Assembly (NCBI RefSeq): GCF_030373265.1
Contig: NZ_JAUCZC010000002.1
Span: 153,314 to 217,313, forward strand
DNA: 64,000 nt
Reading direction: 5' to 3'
DNA from: Blastomonas sp.
GTDB lineage: Bacteria > Pseudomonadota > Alphaproteobacteria > Sphingomonadales > Sphingomonadaceae
Below the pieces are notes generated by a model, which had not been told where the DNA came from, made no database searches, and saw only the letters and a program-made list of their open reading frames with translations. The position numbers and the translations under genes were made by a program. This document shows, in pieces, positions 49,496 to 57,913 of this stretch. How positions within the stretch are numbered: position 1 is the stretch's first letter; each line of letters starts with the position of its first letter.

Positions 49496-50061
49496 CCACA
49501 CCCAAAAGATCACGTGCGCAGGCCCTGCTCCGTCTGGCAATCAGGGTCGCTCCCCGGGAGCGGGCGGACTGGTTGGAGGCGATGGCAGCGGAAATCGATC
49601 ATGTCCCCGATGCGTCGGTGCAACGCTTTGCCATCGGGTGCCTGACGACCGCCGTTCGCACCCGCATCGCCTCGCCCGCCTTCATCCTGGCATCGACCCA
49701 CCTGACCCTCGTCTTCGGGGCGTTGGCCTGGGCAGCATTGAACCTCTGGTTTGCAGGACGCATGTCGTCGGCAGATGCTGCAGGTCCGGAAATGTTCGGC
49801 TATTCGATCGCCGCAGCATTCGCATTCGGCGCGCTTGCCACGGCACGCTTCGGGTTCAGGGCAGTGCTTGGGCTGGGTGCTCCGCTGCTGGCGGTGCTGG
49901 GCCTGAGCGCCTTGGCGATCAAGTTGCTGCTGCCTTATTCTGCGGTCAATGCCCTCTATTTCGCGCTGATCGTGGAGGACATCGCCACGCTGCTTTTGGC
50001 ATTGGGGATCGCGTTTGCGATCCCGCGTCTGGTTGCGATCAGACAGGCGACTGGTCAATGA
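49492..50061 (+). CDS. Membrane protein downstream of PadR
   Basis: 189 residues. A basic N-terminal helix (RAQALLRLAIRVAPRERADWLEAMAAEIDHVPD) precedes about four transmembrane helices (FILASTHLTLVFGALAWAALNLWF, MFGYSIAAAFAFGALATARF, LGLGAPLLAVLGLSALAIKLLL, LIVEDIATLLLALGIAFAI). The N-terminal WLEAM segment is often seen in membrane proteins paired with PadR regulators in alphaproteobacteria. Function is unknown; perhaps an effector whose level PadR controls in response to membrane or small-molecule stress. Confidence 0.72.
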   Translation: MTTPKRSRAQALLRLAIRVAPRERADWLEAMAAEIDHVPDASVQRFAIGCLTTAVRTRIASPAFILASTHLTLVFGALAWAALNLWFAGRMSSADAAGPEMFGYSIAAAFAFGALATARFGFRAVLGLGAPLLAVLGLSALAIKLLLPYSAVNALYFALIVEDIATLLLALGIAFAIPRLVAIRQATGQ

Positions 50062-50408
50062 CCGCCCGCCGCCTGAATTGGACCTTCCTGTCGGTGGCCG
50101 GCCTGCTGGGCGCCGCGCATATCTCGCTGACCCCGCTGGCTTATGCCAGCTGGACGCTCGACGCCTTGTGGTTCCTGGGCTCGGGATTTGCGATCGTCAT
50201 CGCCAGTGCGGCCAATGCCGTCGGCCTGACGTCGCCTGACCCGCGCAATGCATGGGCGATGCTGGCCATCAACCTGATGATGGCCGGGTTCTTCGCGGCG
50301 GCCTGGTCGGTTCTTCCGGGGCCGCAAGTGATCGTCGGCGGGGCCGTTTTCCTTGGTCTGGCAGGATGCACCTTGGCGCGTCGATCCGAGCGGGCGCTTG
50401 CCGGATAG
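50058..50408 (+). CDS. Small four-helix membrane protein of the PadR operon
   Basis: 116 residues with about four hydrophobic segments (LSVAGLLGAAHISLTPLAYASW, ALWFLGSGFAIVIASAANAVGL, AWAMLAINLMMAGFFAAAWSVL, VIVGGAVFLGLAGCTLA). ATG overlaps the previous stop (ATGA). No family is recognised. Together with the preceding gene it forms a PadR-controlled membrane pair. Confidence 0.7.
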   Translation: MTARRLNWTFLSVAGLLGAAHISLTPLAYASWTLDALWFLGSGFAIVIASAANAVGLTSPDPRNAWAMLAINLMMAGFFAAAWSVLPGPQVIVGGAVFLGLAGCTLARRSERALAG

Positions 50409-50558
50409 GCGATCGCGCTTGGAGGATCGGTCAGGAGATGGGCCCCTGCCTTCGCAGGGGAACGATAATCGTTGCGCACCCTGCAATTTAACCAGTTGAT
50501 TAGCGCGGCGGCTTGGTTACCCGGGTGCAGCACATCCAGCATCCGGGAGTCCCCATTC

Positions 50559-51743
50559 ATGTCCGACCTGTCCGCCGCCGAAGTCGATGCCATTGCCGCG
50601 AAGGTCGAGCGCTTCGTTCGCGATGTGATCGCGCCGTACGAACGCGACCCGCGTTGCGGCGCGCATGGGCCTTCGGAGGATCTGGTGCTCGAGATGCGTG
50701 GCCTCGCCCGCAACGCAGGCGTGATGACGCCGCATATCCTGGCCGATGGCCGCCACCTTACCCAGGCGCAGACCGCAATCGTGCTGCAGAAATCAGGCCT
50801 GTCGCCGCTTGGCCCGGTCGCGTGCAACACCGCCGCGCCCGATGAGGGCAACATGTATCTGCTGGGCAAGATGGCGAGCGGCGAGCAGAAGGCGCGGTTC
50901 CTCGATCAGCTCGTCACCGGCGAATCGCGCTCGGCGTTCTTCATGACCGAACCGGCCGATGAGGGCGGCGCGGGCTCCGACCCGTCGATGATGCAGACCA
51001 CCGCCAAGCTCGACGGCAACCATTGGGTGATCAACGGCCGCAAGGCGTTCATCACCGGAGCCGAGGGCGCAAAGGTCGGCATCGTGATGGCCAAGTCCGA
51101 GGACGGCGCGTGCATGTTCCTGGTCGATCTGCCCGATCCGGCGATCCGCATCGAGCGGGTGCTCGACACCATCGACAGTTCGATGCCCGGCGGCCATGCG
51201 ATCATCGCCATCGACAACCTGCGCGTGCCCGCCGACCAGATGCTGGGCAACAGCGGCGAGGGTTTCAAATACGCACAGGTTCGCCTCTCCCCTGCCCGGC
51301 TGTCGCACTGCATGCGCTGGTATGGTGCCGCTTCCCGCGCGCACGAAATCGCCAGCGATTACGCCTGCCGCCGCCACGCCTTCGGCAAGCCTTTGGTCGA
51401 TCACGAGGGCGTCGGCTTCATGCTGGCGGAAAACCTGATCGACCTCAAACAGGCCGAACTGATGATCGCGTGGTGCGCAGGCGTGCTCGACACCGGCGAA
51501 CTCGGCACGGTCGAAAGCTCGATGACCAAGGTCGCGGTGTCCGAAGCGCTGATGCGCGTCGCTGATCGCTGCGTGCAGGTGATGGGTGGCAAGGGGGTGA
51601 GCGGCGATACCATCGTCGAACAGGTGTTCCGCGAAATCCGCGCCTTCCGTATATACGACGGCCCGACCGAAGTGCACAAATGGTCGCTCGCCAAGAAGAT
51701 CAAGCGCGACCACAAGCATGCGACAGAGGGAGCCGCCGGATGA
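50559..51743 (+). CDS. Acyl-CoA dehydrogenase
   Basis: 394 residues from ATG 50559 (MSDLSAAEVDAIAAKVERFVRDV). The family motifs FFMTEPADEGGAGSDPSMMQTTA, HWVINGRKAFITGA and, in the C-terminal domain, QVMGGKGVSGDTIVEQVFREIRAFRIYDGPTEVHKWSLAKKI are present; the catalytic base region ends in this block. It oxidises an acyl-CoA with FAD. It is coupled to an SDR gene by a 4-base overlap, consistent with a fatty-acid or terpenoid degradation pair. The substrate is unknown. Confidence 0.92.
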   Translation: MSDLSAAEVDAIAAKVERFVRDVIAPYERDPRCGAHGPSEDLVLEMRGLARNAGVMTPHILADGRHLTQAQTAIVLQKSGLSPLGPVACNTAAPDEGNMYLLGKMASGEQKARFLDQLVTGESRSAFFMTEPADEGGAGSDPSMMQTTAKLDGNHWVINGRKAFITGAEGAKVGIVMAKSEDGACMFLVDLPDPAIRIERVLDTIDSSMPGGHAIIAIDNLRVPADQMLGNSGEGFKYAQVRLSPARLSHCMRWYGAASRAHEIASDYACRRHAFGKPLVDHEGVGFMLAENLIDLKQAELMIAWCAGVLDTGELGTVESSMTKVAVSEALMRVADRCVQVMGGKGVSGDTIVEQVFREIRAFRIYDGPTEVHKWSLAKKIKRDHKHATEGAAG

Positions 51744-52495
51744 CGCTCAACGCAGACCTGACCGGCCAGCGCATCCTGGTCACCGGCGCATCGAGCGAAG
51801 GCTTCGGCGCGCATTTCGCCCGCGTATTGGCCAAGTGCGGCGCGCACGTGGTCGTCGCGGCGCGCAGGCTCGAGGCGCTCGAGGCGCTGGTCGCCGAAAT
51901 CACCCAGGCTGGCGGGAGCGCGAGCGCGGTGCGGATGGATGTCGCCGACCTCGCCTCGGTGCGCGATGGCGTCAAAGCCGCAGGCGCGATCGACACCTGC
52001 ATCAACAACGCAGGCGTTGCGGTGACAAAGCGCGCGCTCGACCAGACCGAGGCGGATTACGACTTCGTGATGGACACCAACCTCAAAGGCGCGTGGAACG
52101 TCGCGACCGAGGCGGCCAAAGTGATGCGCGATTCAGGCGGCGGCAACATCATCAACACCGCGTCGATCACCGGGTTTCAGACCGCAGCGGGCACCGGCCC
52201 CTATGCGATGTCGAAGGCAGGCGTGCTGCACATGACGCGGCAGCTCGCGATGGAGCTCGCTCGGTTCAACATCCGCGTCAACGCGATCGCGCCGGGCTAT
52301 TTCCTCACCGATATCAACCGCGACCAGCTCTCGGGCGAGGCGGGCGAACCGCTGCGCAAGCGCATCGCGATGCGCCGCTTTGGCGAACTGCCCGATCTCG
52401 ATGGCCCGCTGCTGCTGCTCGCCTCGGACGCGAGCCGCTTCATGACCGGCAGCATCCTCACCGTCGACGGCGGGCATCTGGTGGGTTCGCTTTAG
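51740..52495 (+). CDS. Short-chain dehydrogenase/reductase
   Basis: 251 residues. Nucleotide motif TGASSEGFGAHF (TGxxxxGxG), NNAG at about 89 (CINNAGVAV), catalytic Ser in TASITGFQ and YAMSK with Tyr and Lys, ending PGYFLTDINRDQ. A classical SDR using NAD(P). It follows the acyl-CoA dehydrogenase with an ATGA overlap, suggesting that it acts on the 3-hydroxyacyl or another carbonyl of the same pathway. Confidence 0.92.
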   Translation: MTLNADLTGQRILVTGASSEGFGAHFARVLAKCGAHVVVAARRLEALEALVAEITQAGGSASAVRMDVADLASVRDGVKAAGAIDTCINNAGVAVTKRALDQTEADYDFVMDTNLKGAWNVATEAAKVMRDSGGGNIINTASITGFQTAAGTGPYAMSKAGVLHMTRQLAMELARFNIRVNAIAPGYFLTDINRDQLSGEAGEPLRKRIAMRRFGELPDLDGPLLLLASDASRFMTGSILTVDGGHLVGSL

Positions 52496-52541
52496 CCTGG
52501 CAGCTTGACCGGACCGGGCCGGGGCGGGCATCAGCAGCCAC

Positions 52542-53249
52542 ATGACCAGCACCGCCCCTGTATCCCCGCAGATCCACCCCGGCTGGCGCGATGCGCTGGG
52601 GCAAGAATTTGCCGCGCCCTATATGGCCGAGCTCAAGCAATTCCTGCTCGATCGCAAGGCGGCGGGTGCGCGCATCTTTCCGCCGGGAAGCCAGTGGTTC
52701 CGCGCGCTCGACCTGACCCCGCCCGATCAGGTGCGCGTCGTGATCCTGGGGCAGGATCCCTATCACGGACCCGGACAGGCGCACGGCCTGTGCTTCAGCG
52801 TGCAACCCGGGGTGCGGCCGCCGCCCTCGCTGATCAACATCTACAAGGAGCTCGAGCGCGATCTGGGGATCGCACCGCCTGCGCACGGTTTTCTCGAACA
52901 CTGGGCGCAGCAGGGCGTGCTGCTGCTCAACGCGGTGCTCACCGTCGAGATGGGCGAGGCCGGATCGCACCAGAAGCGCGGCTGGGAGAGGTTCACCGAC
53001 GCGGTGATCGCGCGGGTCAATGCACTCGAGCACCCGGTGGTGTTTCTGCTCTGGGGAAGCCATGCGCAGAAGAAGGCGGCGAATGTCGATGCGCGGCATC
53101 TGGTGCTGAAGGCGCCGCACCCCTCACCGCTCAGCGCGCATCGCGGCTTTCTGGGCTGCGGCCATTTCAGCCAGGCCAACGCGTTTCTGGAAGAGCACGG
53201 GCTGGCGCCAATCGACTGGCGGTTGCCGCCGACCGCCAGCCAGAACTGA
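52542..53249 (+). CDS. ung: Uracil-DNA glycosylase, family 1
   Basis: 235 residues. The water-activating loop [17 protein letters not shown] (D72 catalytic), the uracil-binding and Ser-Pro loops ([11 protein letters not shown]), and [11 protein letters not shown] with catalytic His and minor-groove intercalation loop are all intact. It removes uracil from DNA in base-excision repair. It is separated from the SDR by 46 bases, followed by repeat family 2 copy 3. Confidence 0.97.
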   Translation: MTSTAPVSPQIHPGWRDALGQEFAAPYMAELKQFLLDRKAAGARIFPPGSQWFRALDLTPPDQVRVVILGQDPYHGPGQAHGLCFSVQPGVRPPPSLINIYKELERDLGIAPPAHGFLEHWAQQGVLLLNAVLTVEMGEAGSHQKRGWERFTDAVIARVNALEHPVVFLLWGSHAQKKAANVDARHLVLKAPHPSPLSAHRGFLGCGHFSQANAFLEEHGLAPIDWRLPPTASQN

Positions 53250-53270
53250 TCCGCTCGCGGACCGTTCCTT

Positions 53271-53351
53271 CGTCACCCCCGCGGAGGCGGGGGTCCCGCT
53301 TCTGCGCAAACGCCTAGAAAAAGCGGGATTCCCGCGTTCGCGGGAATGACG
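53271..53351. repeat. Palindromic intergenic repeat, family 2, copy 3
   Basis: 81 bp between convergent ung and the DUF2177 gene. Same CGTCACCCCCGCG start and CGCGGGAATGACG end as the copies at 16792 and 18465; it touches the DUF2177 stop codon and probably also works as terminator. Confidence 0.9.
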
Positions 53352-53352
53352 G

Positions 53353-53757
53353 TTATTTGAATATCGTGCGGGTCAGCGCATAGCCCGCCAGCGCCGACGA
53401 TCCGGTGAGAAACGTCCCCCAGATGATATCGAGCACGGTGATCTTGGTGCTCCACACCGCCAGCGTCGCCTGGTTGGTGAGATCATAGGTCATATAGCAG
53501 AAGAACCCGAGCATCGCGCCGTTGACCAAAGCCGTCTGCCAGCGACCATCGGCGAGCGCGGGGGCGACCGCGAAGATCTGGATGCCCAGGATATACAGCA
53601 CATAGAACACCACCGCGGGCGCCAGCCGGAACGACGCCGCGAGCATGTCGCCGAGGATTGGTTGGTACAATCTGGGCGCCATCGTCTTGAGCCAGACGCT
53701 GTCGATCAGCGCAAAGGCGAGGCCGGTGAACAGATAGGCGGCGGAATAGCGAAGCAT
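53353..53757 (-). CDS. DUF2177-family membrane protein
   Basis: 134 residues with four hydrophobic helices. The N-terminus MLRYSAAYLFTGLAFALIDSVWLKTMAPRLYQPILGDML is the DUF2177 signature, and GAMLGFFCYMTYDLTNQATLAVWSTKITVLDIIWGTFLTG the second conserved block. Function unknown; members often lie near photolyase or lipid genes, which are not seen here. Its last codon abuts repeat copy 3. Confidence 0.85.
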   Translation of the reverse strand: MLRYSAAYLFTGLAFALIDSVWLKTMAPRLYQPILGDMLAASFRLAPAVVFYVLYILGIQIFAVAPALADGRWQTALVNGAMLGFFCYMTYDLTNQATLAVWSTKITVLDIIWGTFLTGSSALAGYALTRTIFK

Positions 53758-53797
53758 GATAAGCCCTTCGTTTCAGCGGGACAGTGTAGGACGCGCG

Positions 53798-54370
53798 CTA
53801 TTCACCCGTCCGGGTGAGCCGGGTGCGGTTGCGGACCAGCCACTCGCTCTTGTCGTCGTCGAGGAAATCAACCTCCTTGAGCGTCTCCACCCGGTCCCCG
53901 TCGCGAAATGTGGTCAGCCGCAACGTGGCGGGGCGATTGTTGTCGCTGCCTGCGGCTTCCTCGACCATCGTCCAGTGGGTCGCATCGCGCGAGCCCGGGG
54001 CGATCCGCACGGCATAGGTCATCACCTCTGCGGCGCGGCCCTTGCGGAAGGTGCCGACCGAAACGGTGCTCGCCGCCGCATCGAACAGTTCGACCGAGGT
54101 GATCCGGACGTTGCCCACCTTGGGGCCATCGTCGAAATCGGAGGAGCGGATGGTGGTGGCGCCGTCACCCTGATCGGCGATGCGGGTTTTCACCGGGATG
54201 CCGAACCAGCGGTCGGCGGTGTAGTCGCGATATTCCAGTGTACCCTGCCATGCCCCGGTCAACGAGGCGCGGGCCGCGACCAGATCGACCGGCGCATCCT
54301 GCGCGGCGACCGGAGCAGCGGCCGAAACAGCGGTGGTCAAAACTAGGCAGCAAAACAGCACGTTACGCAT
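53798..54370 (-). CDS. Secreted hypothetical protein
   Basis: 190 residues from ATG 54370. A Sec signal peptide (NVLFCCLVLTTAVSAAAPVAAQ) is followed by a small beta-rich domain (GAWQGTLEYRDYTADRWFGIPVKTRIADQGDGATTIRSSDFDDGPKVGNVRITSVELFD... EVDFLDDDKSEWLVRNRTRLTR). It resembles exported lipocalin-like proteins in architecture only; the family is not recognised. It is followed at 40 bases by the DUF2177 gene on the same strand. Confidence 0.7.
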   Translation of the reverse strand: MRNVLFCCLVLTTAVSAAAPVAAQDAPVDLVAARASLTGAWQGTLEYRDYTADRWFGIPVKTRIADQGDGATTIRSSDFDDGPKVGNVRITSVELFDAAASTVSVGTFRKGRAAEVMTYAVRIAPGSRDATHWTMVEEAAGSDNNRPATLRLTTFRDGDRVETLKEVDFLDDDKSEWLVRNRTRLTRTGE

Positions 54371-54442
54371 GGTATCAAGGGCCCCCCTCTTGGACTGACT
54401 GCCCGAGTTACGCGGGGCTAGCAATACCGGATGCAGCCATCG

Positions 54443-54826
54443 TCATGCCATCGGCGCGGGCTGCCAAAGCTCGATCTTGCGGCCGTCGGGATCCAAGATG
54501 TGGGCAAACCGGCCGTTGGGTTCGGACGGAAACAGCTTCACCGGCTCCACCCCGTGCGCAGCGCATTGCGCCAGCATCGCATCGAGATCATCGACCATCA
54601 GGTTGAACATGAACTCCTTGTCCGACGGCGCGAAGTAATCCGTGTCGGCGGCAAAGGGCGAGAACACCGTGCCCGCACCCGGATGCGCGGCGGCGGCATC
54701 GGGGGTGAACACCACCCCGCCCCACTCGCCGAAGTTCATCCCCAGCACCTTGGCATACCATGCGCAGGTCGCCGCCGGATTTGCCGACTTGAAGAACAGC
54801 CCGCCAAGGCCAAGCACTCTTGCCAT
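54443..54826 (-). CDS. VOC-superfamily (glyoxalase/bleomycin-resistance-like) protein
   Basis: 127 residues from ATG 54826, with AAGGAG 8 bases upstream. The pattern GLFFKSANPAATCAWYAKVLGMNF and the C-terminal GRFAHILDPDGRKIELWQPAP, with a metal-ligand Glu in the last strand, fit the fold. Substrate unknown. It is on the minus strand opposite isocitrate lyase's downstream end. Confidence 0.88.
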   Translation of the reverse strand: MARVLGLGGLFFKSANPAATCAWYAKVLGMNFGEWGGVVFTPDAAAAHPGAGTVFSPFAADTDYFAPSDKEFMFNLMVDDLDAMLAQCAAHGVEPVKLFPSEPNGRFAHILDPDGRKIELWQPAPMA

Positions 54827-54967
54827 CCGGAAAACTCCTTCTGCCAGCGTTACGCGAGCGCAGGATACGCCGAGCGGACCCAAAAGAAAACCCGCCGACG
54901 TTGCCGCCGGCGGGTTGTTCCTTTTCCTCCCCAGGAAAACTCTATCGGTACGTTTGCCGCATCCGAA

Positions 54968-56560
54968 TTATCCGAATTGGTTCATCGTGTTGTTGACGCC
55001 GCCGGCCTTCAGCGCGGCCTCGCCAGCGAAATATTCCTTGTGCGCATCGCCGAGGTCGCTGCCAGACATGTTCTGGTGCTTCACGCAGGCGATGCCCTGA
55101 CGCAGCTCCTGACGCTGCACGCCCAGAACGTAACCCAGCATGCCCGCCTCGCCGAAATACTCCTTGGCGAGGTTGTCGGTCGAAAGCGCTGCGGTGTGAT
55201 AGGTCGGCAGCGTGATCAGGTGGTGGAAGATGCCTGCGCGCTTGGCGCCATCGGCCTGGAAGGTGCGGATGCGCTTGTCGGCGGCGATGCCGAGTTCGGT
55301 ATCGTCATACTTCGCATCCATCAGCGCGCCGCGGTCATACTCGGACACGTCGAGGCCTTCGGACACCATCGCGTCATAGACCTGCTGACGGAAGTTCAGC
55401 GTCCAGTTGAACGACGGCGAGTTGTTGTAGACGAGCTTGGCGTTTGGAACGACCTCGCGGATACGGTCCATCATGCCAGCGATCTGCTCGACGTGCGGCT
55501 TTTCGGTCTCGATCCACAACAGGTCGGCACCGTTCTGCAGCGAAGTGATGCTGTCGAGCACGCAGCGGTCTTCGCCGGTGCCTTCGCGGAACTGGAACAG
55601 GTTGCTGGGCAGCCGTTTGGGACGCATCAGCTTGCCGTCGCGGTTGAGGATGACATCGCCGTTGCGCGCGGTGGCGGGGTCGATTTCCTCGCAATCGAGG
55701 AAGCTGTTGTACTGGTCGCCGAGATCGCCCGGCTCGTTGCTGACCGCGATCTGCTTGGTCAGGCCCGCACCCAGCGAGTCGGTGCGCGTGACGATGATGC
55801 CGTCCTCGACGCCCAGCTCGAGGAACGCATAGCGGCAGGCGCGGATCTTCGCGAGGAAGTCCTCGTGCGGCACGGTGACCTTGCCGTCCTGGTGGCCGCA
55901 CTGCTTTTCGTCCGAGACCTGGTTTTCGATCTGCAGCGCGCAGGCGCCGGCCTCGATCATCTTCTTGGCGAGCAGATAGGTGGCTTCGGCATTGCCGAAC
56001 CCTGCATCGATATCCGCGATGATCGGCACGACGTGGGTCTGGAAGCTATCGACCTGTGCGAGCAGATCCTGCTCCTTGGCGCTGTCGCCAGCGGCACGCG
56101 CCTTGTCGATGCCGCTGAACAGCAGATCGAGTTCGCGCGCATCGGCCTGACGCAGGAAGGTGTAGAGTTCCTCGATCAACGCGGGGACGCTGGTCTTTTC
56201 GTGCATCGACTGGTCGGGCAGCGGACCGAACTGGCTGCGCAGCGCGGCGACCATCCAGCCCGATAGGTACAGGTACTTGCGCTTGGTGGTGCCGAAATGC
56301 TTCTTGATCGCGATCATCTTCTGCTGCGCGATGAAGCCGTGCCAGCAGCCCAGCGACTGGGTGTACTGCGACGAATCGGCGTCATAGGCAGCCATGTCTT
56401 CGCGCATGATCTTGGCGGTGTAGCGCGCGATATCGAGCCCGGTGCGGAAGCGGTTCTGCAGCTGCATGCGCGCCACCGATTCGGCATCGATGCCGGTCCA
56501 GCGGCCCTGCTTGCCACCAATGAGCTGCTCGTTTGCGCGGATTTGGTCGGTATAAGGCAT
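54968..56560 (-). CDS. aceA: Isocitrate lyase
   Basis: 530 residues from ATG 56560 (MPYTDQIRANEQLIGG). The active-site Cys motif is KQCGHQDGK (219-227), the form of the Pseudomonas-type longer isocitrate lyases, and the Mg-binding VPIIADIDAGFGN precedes it; a terminal TLPTYHTAALSTDNL block is intact. It cleaves isocitrate to glyoxylate and succinate, so the cell can grow on acetate or fatty acids. No malate synthase gene is in the window, and no regulator gene is divergently placed. Confidence 0.96.
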   Translation of the reverse strand: MPYTDQIRANEQLIGGKQGRWTGIDAESVARMQLQNRFRTGLDIARYTAKIMREDMAAYDADSSQYTQSLGCWHGFIAQQKMIAIKKHFGTTKRKYLYLSGWMVAALRSQFGPLPDQSMHEKTSVPALIEELYTFLRQADARELDLLFSGIDKARAAGDSAKEQDLLAQVDSFQTHVVPIIADIDAGFGNAEATYLLAKKMIEAGACALQIENQVSDEKQCGHQDGKVTVPHEDFLAKIRACRYAFLELGVEDGIIVTRTDSLGAGLTKQIAVSNEPGDLGDQYNSFLDCEEIDPATARNGDVILNRDGKLMRPKRLPSNLFQFREGTGEDRCVLDSITSLQNGADLLWIETEKPHVEQIAGMMDRIREVVPNAKLVYNNSPSFNWTLNFRQQVYDAMVSEGLDVSEYDRGALMDAKYDDTELGIAADKRIRTFQADGAKRAGIFHHLITLPTYHTAALSTDNLAKEYFGEAGMLGYVLGVQRQELRQGIACVKHQNMSGSDLGDAHKEYFAGEAALKAGGVNNTMNQFG

Positions 56561-56614
56561 CGGGTCTTCCTCGTGCGAATTGGCCTGAACATAAAGCTCA
56601 GGCGACTCAGGCTG

Positions 56615-56822
56615 TGTCACAAATTGACAGCTTCTGGTGTTGAAATACGCCCGATCGCCATTCTGACCCAAGGAATAGTCGATTTTGTCGTGTCGCACCG
56701 TGTCATGCTGCACCGCACACTTTGTAATAATGTCAATTTCGTGACATTTGCGGCGATGATGAGCGCGGATCGATCCTGCATCACTCTTGCCAAAATCGTG
56801 CCGCAATCTGTTGCAATGCAAC
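56615..56822. promoter_or_regulatory. Cluster of inverted repeats between aceA and the MipA-like gene
   Basis: Three separate dyads lie in this 320-bp divergent region: TGTCA-CAAAT-TGACA at 56615-56629, AATGTCA-ATTTCG-TGACATT at 56729-56748 and GTTGCA-A-TGCAAC at 56810-56822. The first two share TGTCA/TGACA half-sites, and the first lies 55-69 bases upstream of aceA. They are candidate sites for glyoxylate-shunt and outer-membrane regulators; I see no ORF. Confidence 0.5.
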
Positions 56823-56881
56823 ATTCGCAGCCAAGGCGCGTTTGCCCAGCGTGCAGCTGCACAATCACGGGATACCTCACC

Positions 56882-57874
56882 ATGCTGACCAGATCATTTC
56901 TGACCCTCGCATTGCTTGCGAGCGCGGCCTCCCCTGCCGTAGCTCAAGACAGCATGCCCGACAGAGCTGCCGTCGACAATCTGGCGGCGGCTCAAGACGC
57001 GCCGTCACCCGCGGTGGTCGTCACCGCGCGGCCGCAGACGACCGCTGCGCGCCCTTATGGCCCGACCGACGAGGAGTTGGAGCTGCTAGCCTTCGGAGCC
57101 CGGCTGTCGCAATCGGTGTTCGCGCAGGAATTTACGATGACGGTCGGCCTGGGTGCCGGGCTGGTCCCCAGCTATGAGGGATCGAACCAGTATGTCTTCT
57201 TTCCGGCGCCGGTCATCCAGGGCAACTATAAGGGCTATGCCTTCGCCGCGCGCGGACCCGGGCTGTTCGTCGATCTGGTCAAGGACCCGCTGTTCCCTAA
57301 GGTCGAATACATTGCAGGGCCCATCATCCGCGCGCGCTTCGACCGCGTCGGTCGTATCCGCGATACCGTCGTCAAGCAGCTCGGCGACCGCAACATTGCG
57401 GTGGAGGTCGGCGCGAGCGGCGGCTTCAAGGTCAACCGCATCTTCGACCGCTTCGACAGCCTGACCTTTCAGGTCGATGCGCTGCACGACATCGCCGGCG
57501 CGCATTCGGGCGCGATCGTCACCCCGTCGGTCAGCTACAACAAGCTGCTCGGCACCAAGGGCGTGATCAACCTTTCGGTCTCGGGCGATCTGATCGACCG
57601 CGATTTCGCCGATTACTACTTCACCATCGATGCGGCAGGCAGCGCGGCATCGGGACTGCCTGCCTATCGCGCCGGCGGCGGCCTCAAGTCGCTGGGTGCC
57701 AGCGCGCTGCTCGGCTTCGACCTGTCGGGCGATGCGCTCGACGGCGGCTGGGGCGTGTTCGTGCTGGGCAGCTATTCGCGGCTGCAGGGCGATGCCGCCG
57801 ACAGCCCGATCGTCAGCATCCGCGGCGATGCCAACCAGTATTTCGGCGGCGCCGGGCTGACCTACACCTTCTGA
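56882..57874 (+). CDS. MipA/OmpV-family outer-membrane protein
   Basis: 330 residues. A signal peptide (LLASAASPAVAQ) is followed by a short linker and a beta-barrel pattern: TVGLGAGLVPSYEGSNQYVFFPAPVIQGNYKGYAFAARGPGLFVDL, repeated aromatic-terminated strands, and a last strand GGAGLTYTF ending in Phe. MipA/OmpV proteins scaffold murein enzymes or act as porins. ATG 56882 is the first Met of a natural signal. It diverges from aceA. Confidence 0.88.
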   Translation: MLTRSFLTLALLASAASPAVAQDSMPDRAAVDNLAAAQDAPSPAVVVTARPQTTAARPYGPTDEELELLAFGARLSQSVFAQEFTMTVGLGAGLVPSYEGSNQYVFFPAPVIQGNYKGYAFAARGPGLFVDLVKDPLFPKVEYIAGPIIRARFDRVGRIRDTVVKQLGDRNIAVEVGASGGFKVNRIFDRFDSLTFQVDALHDIAGAHSGAIVTPSVSYNKLLGTKGVINLSVSGDLIDRDFADYYFTIDAAGSAASGLPAYRAGGGLKSLGASALLGFDLSGDALDGGWGVFVLGSYSRLQGDAADSPIVSIRGDANQYFGGAGLTYTF

Positions 57875-57913
57875 CCATGTCGTACGGATCGGGCTGAAAA
57901 GGACGGGGGATCG

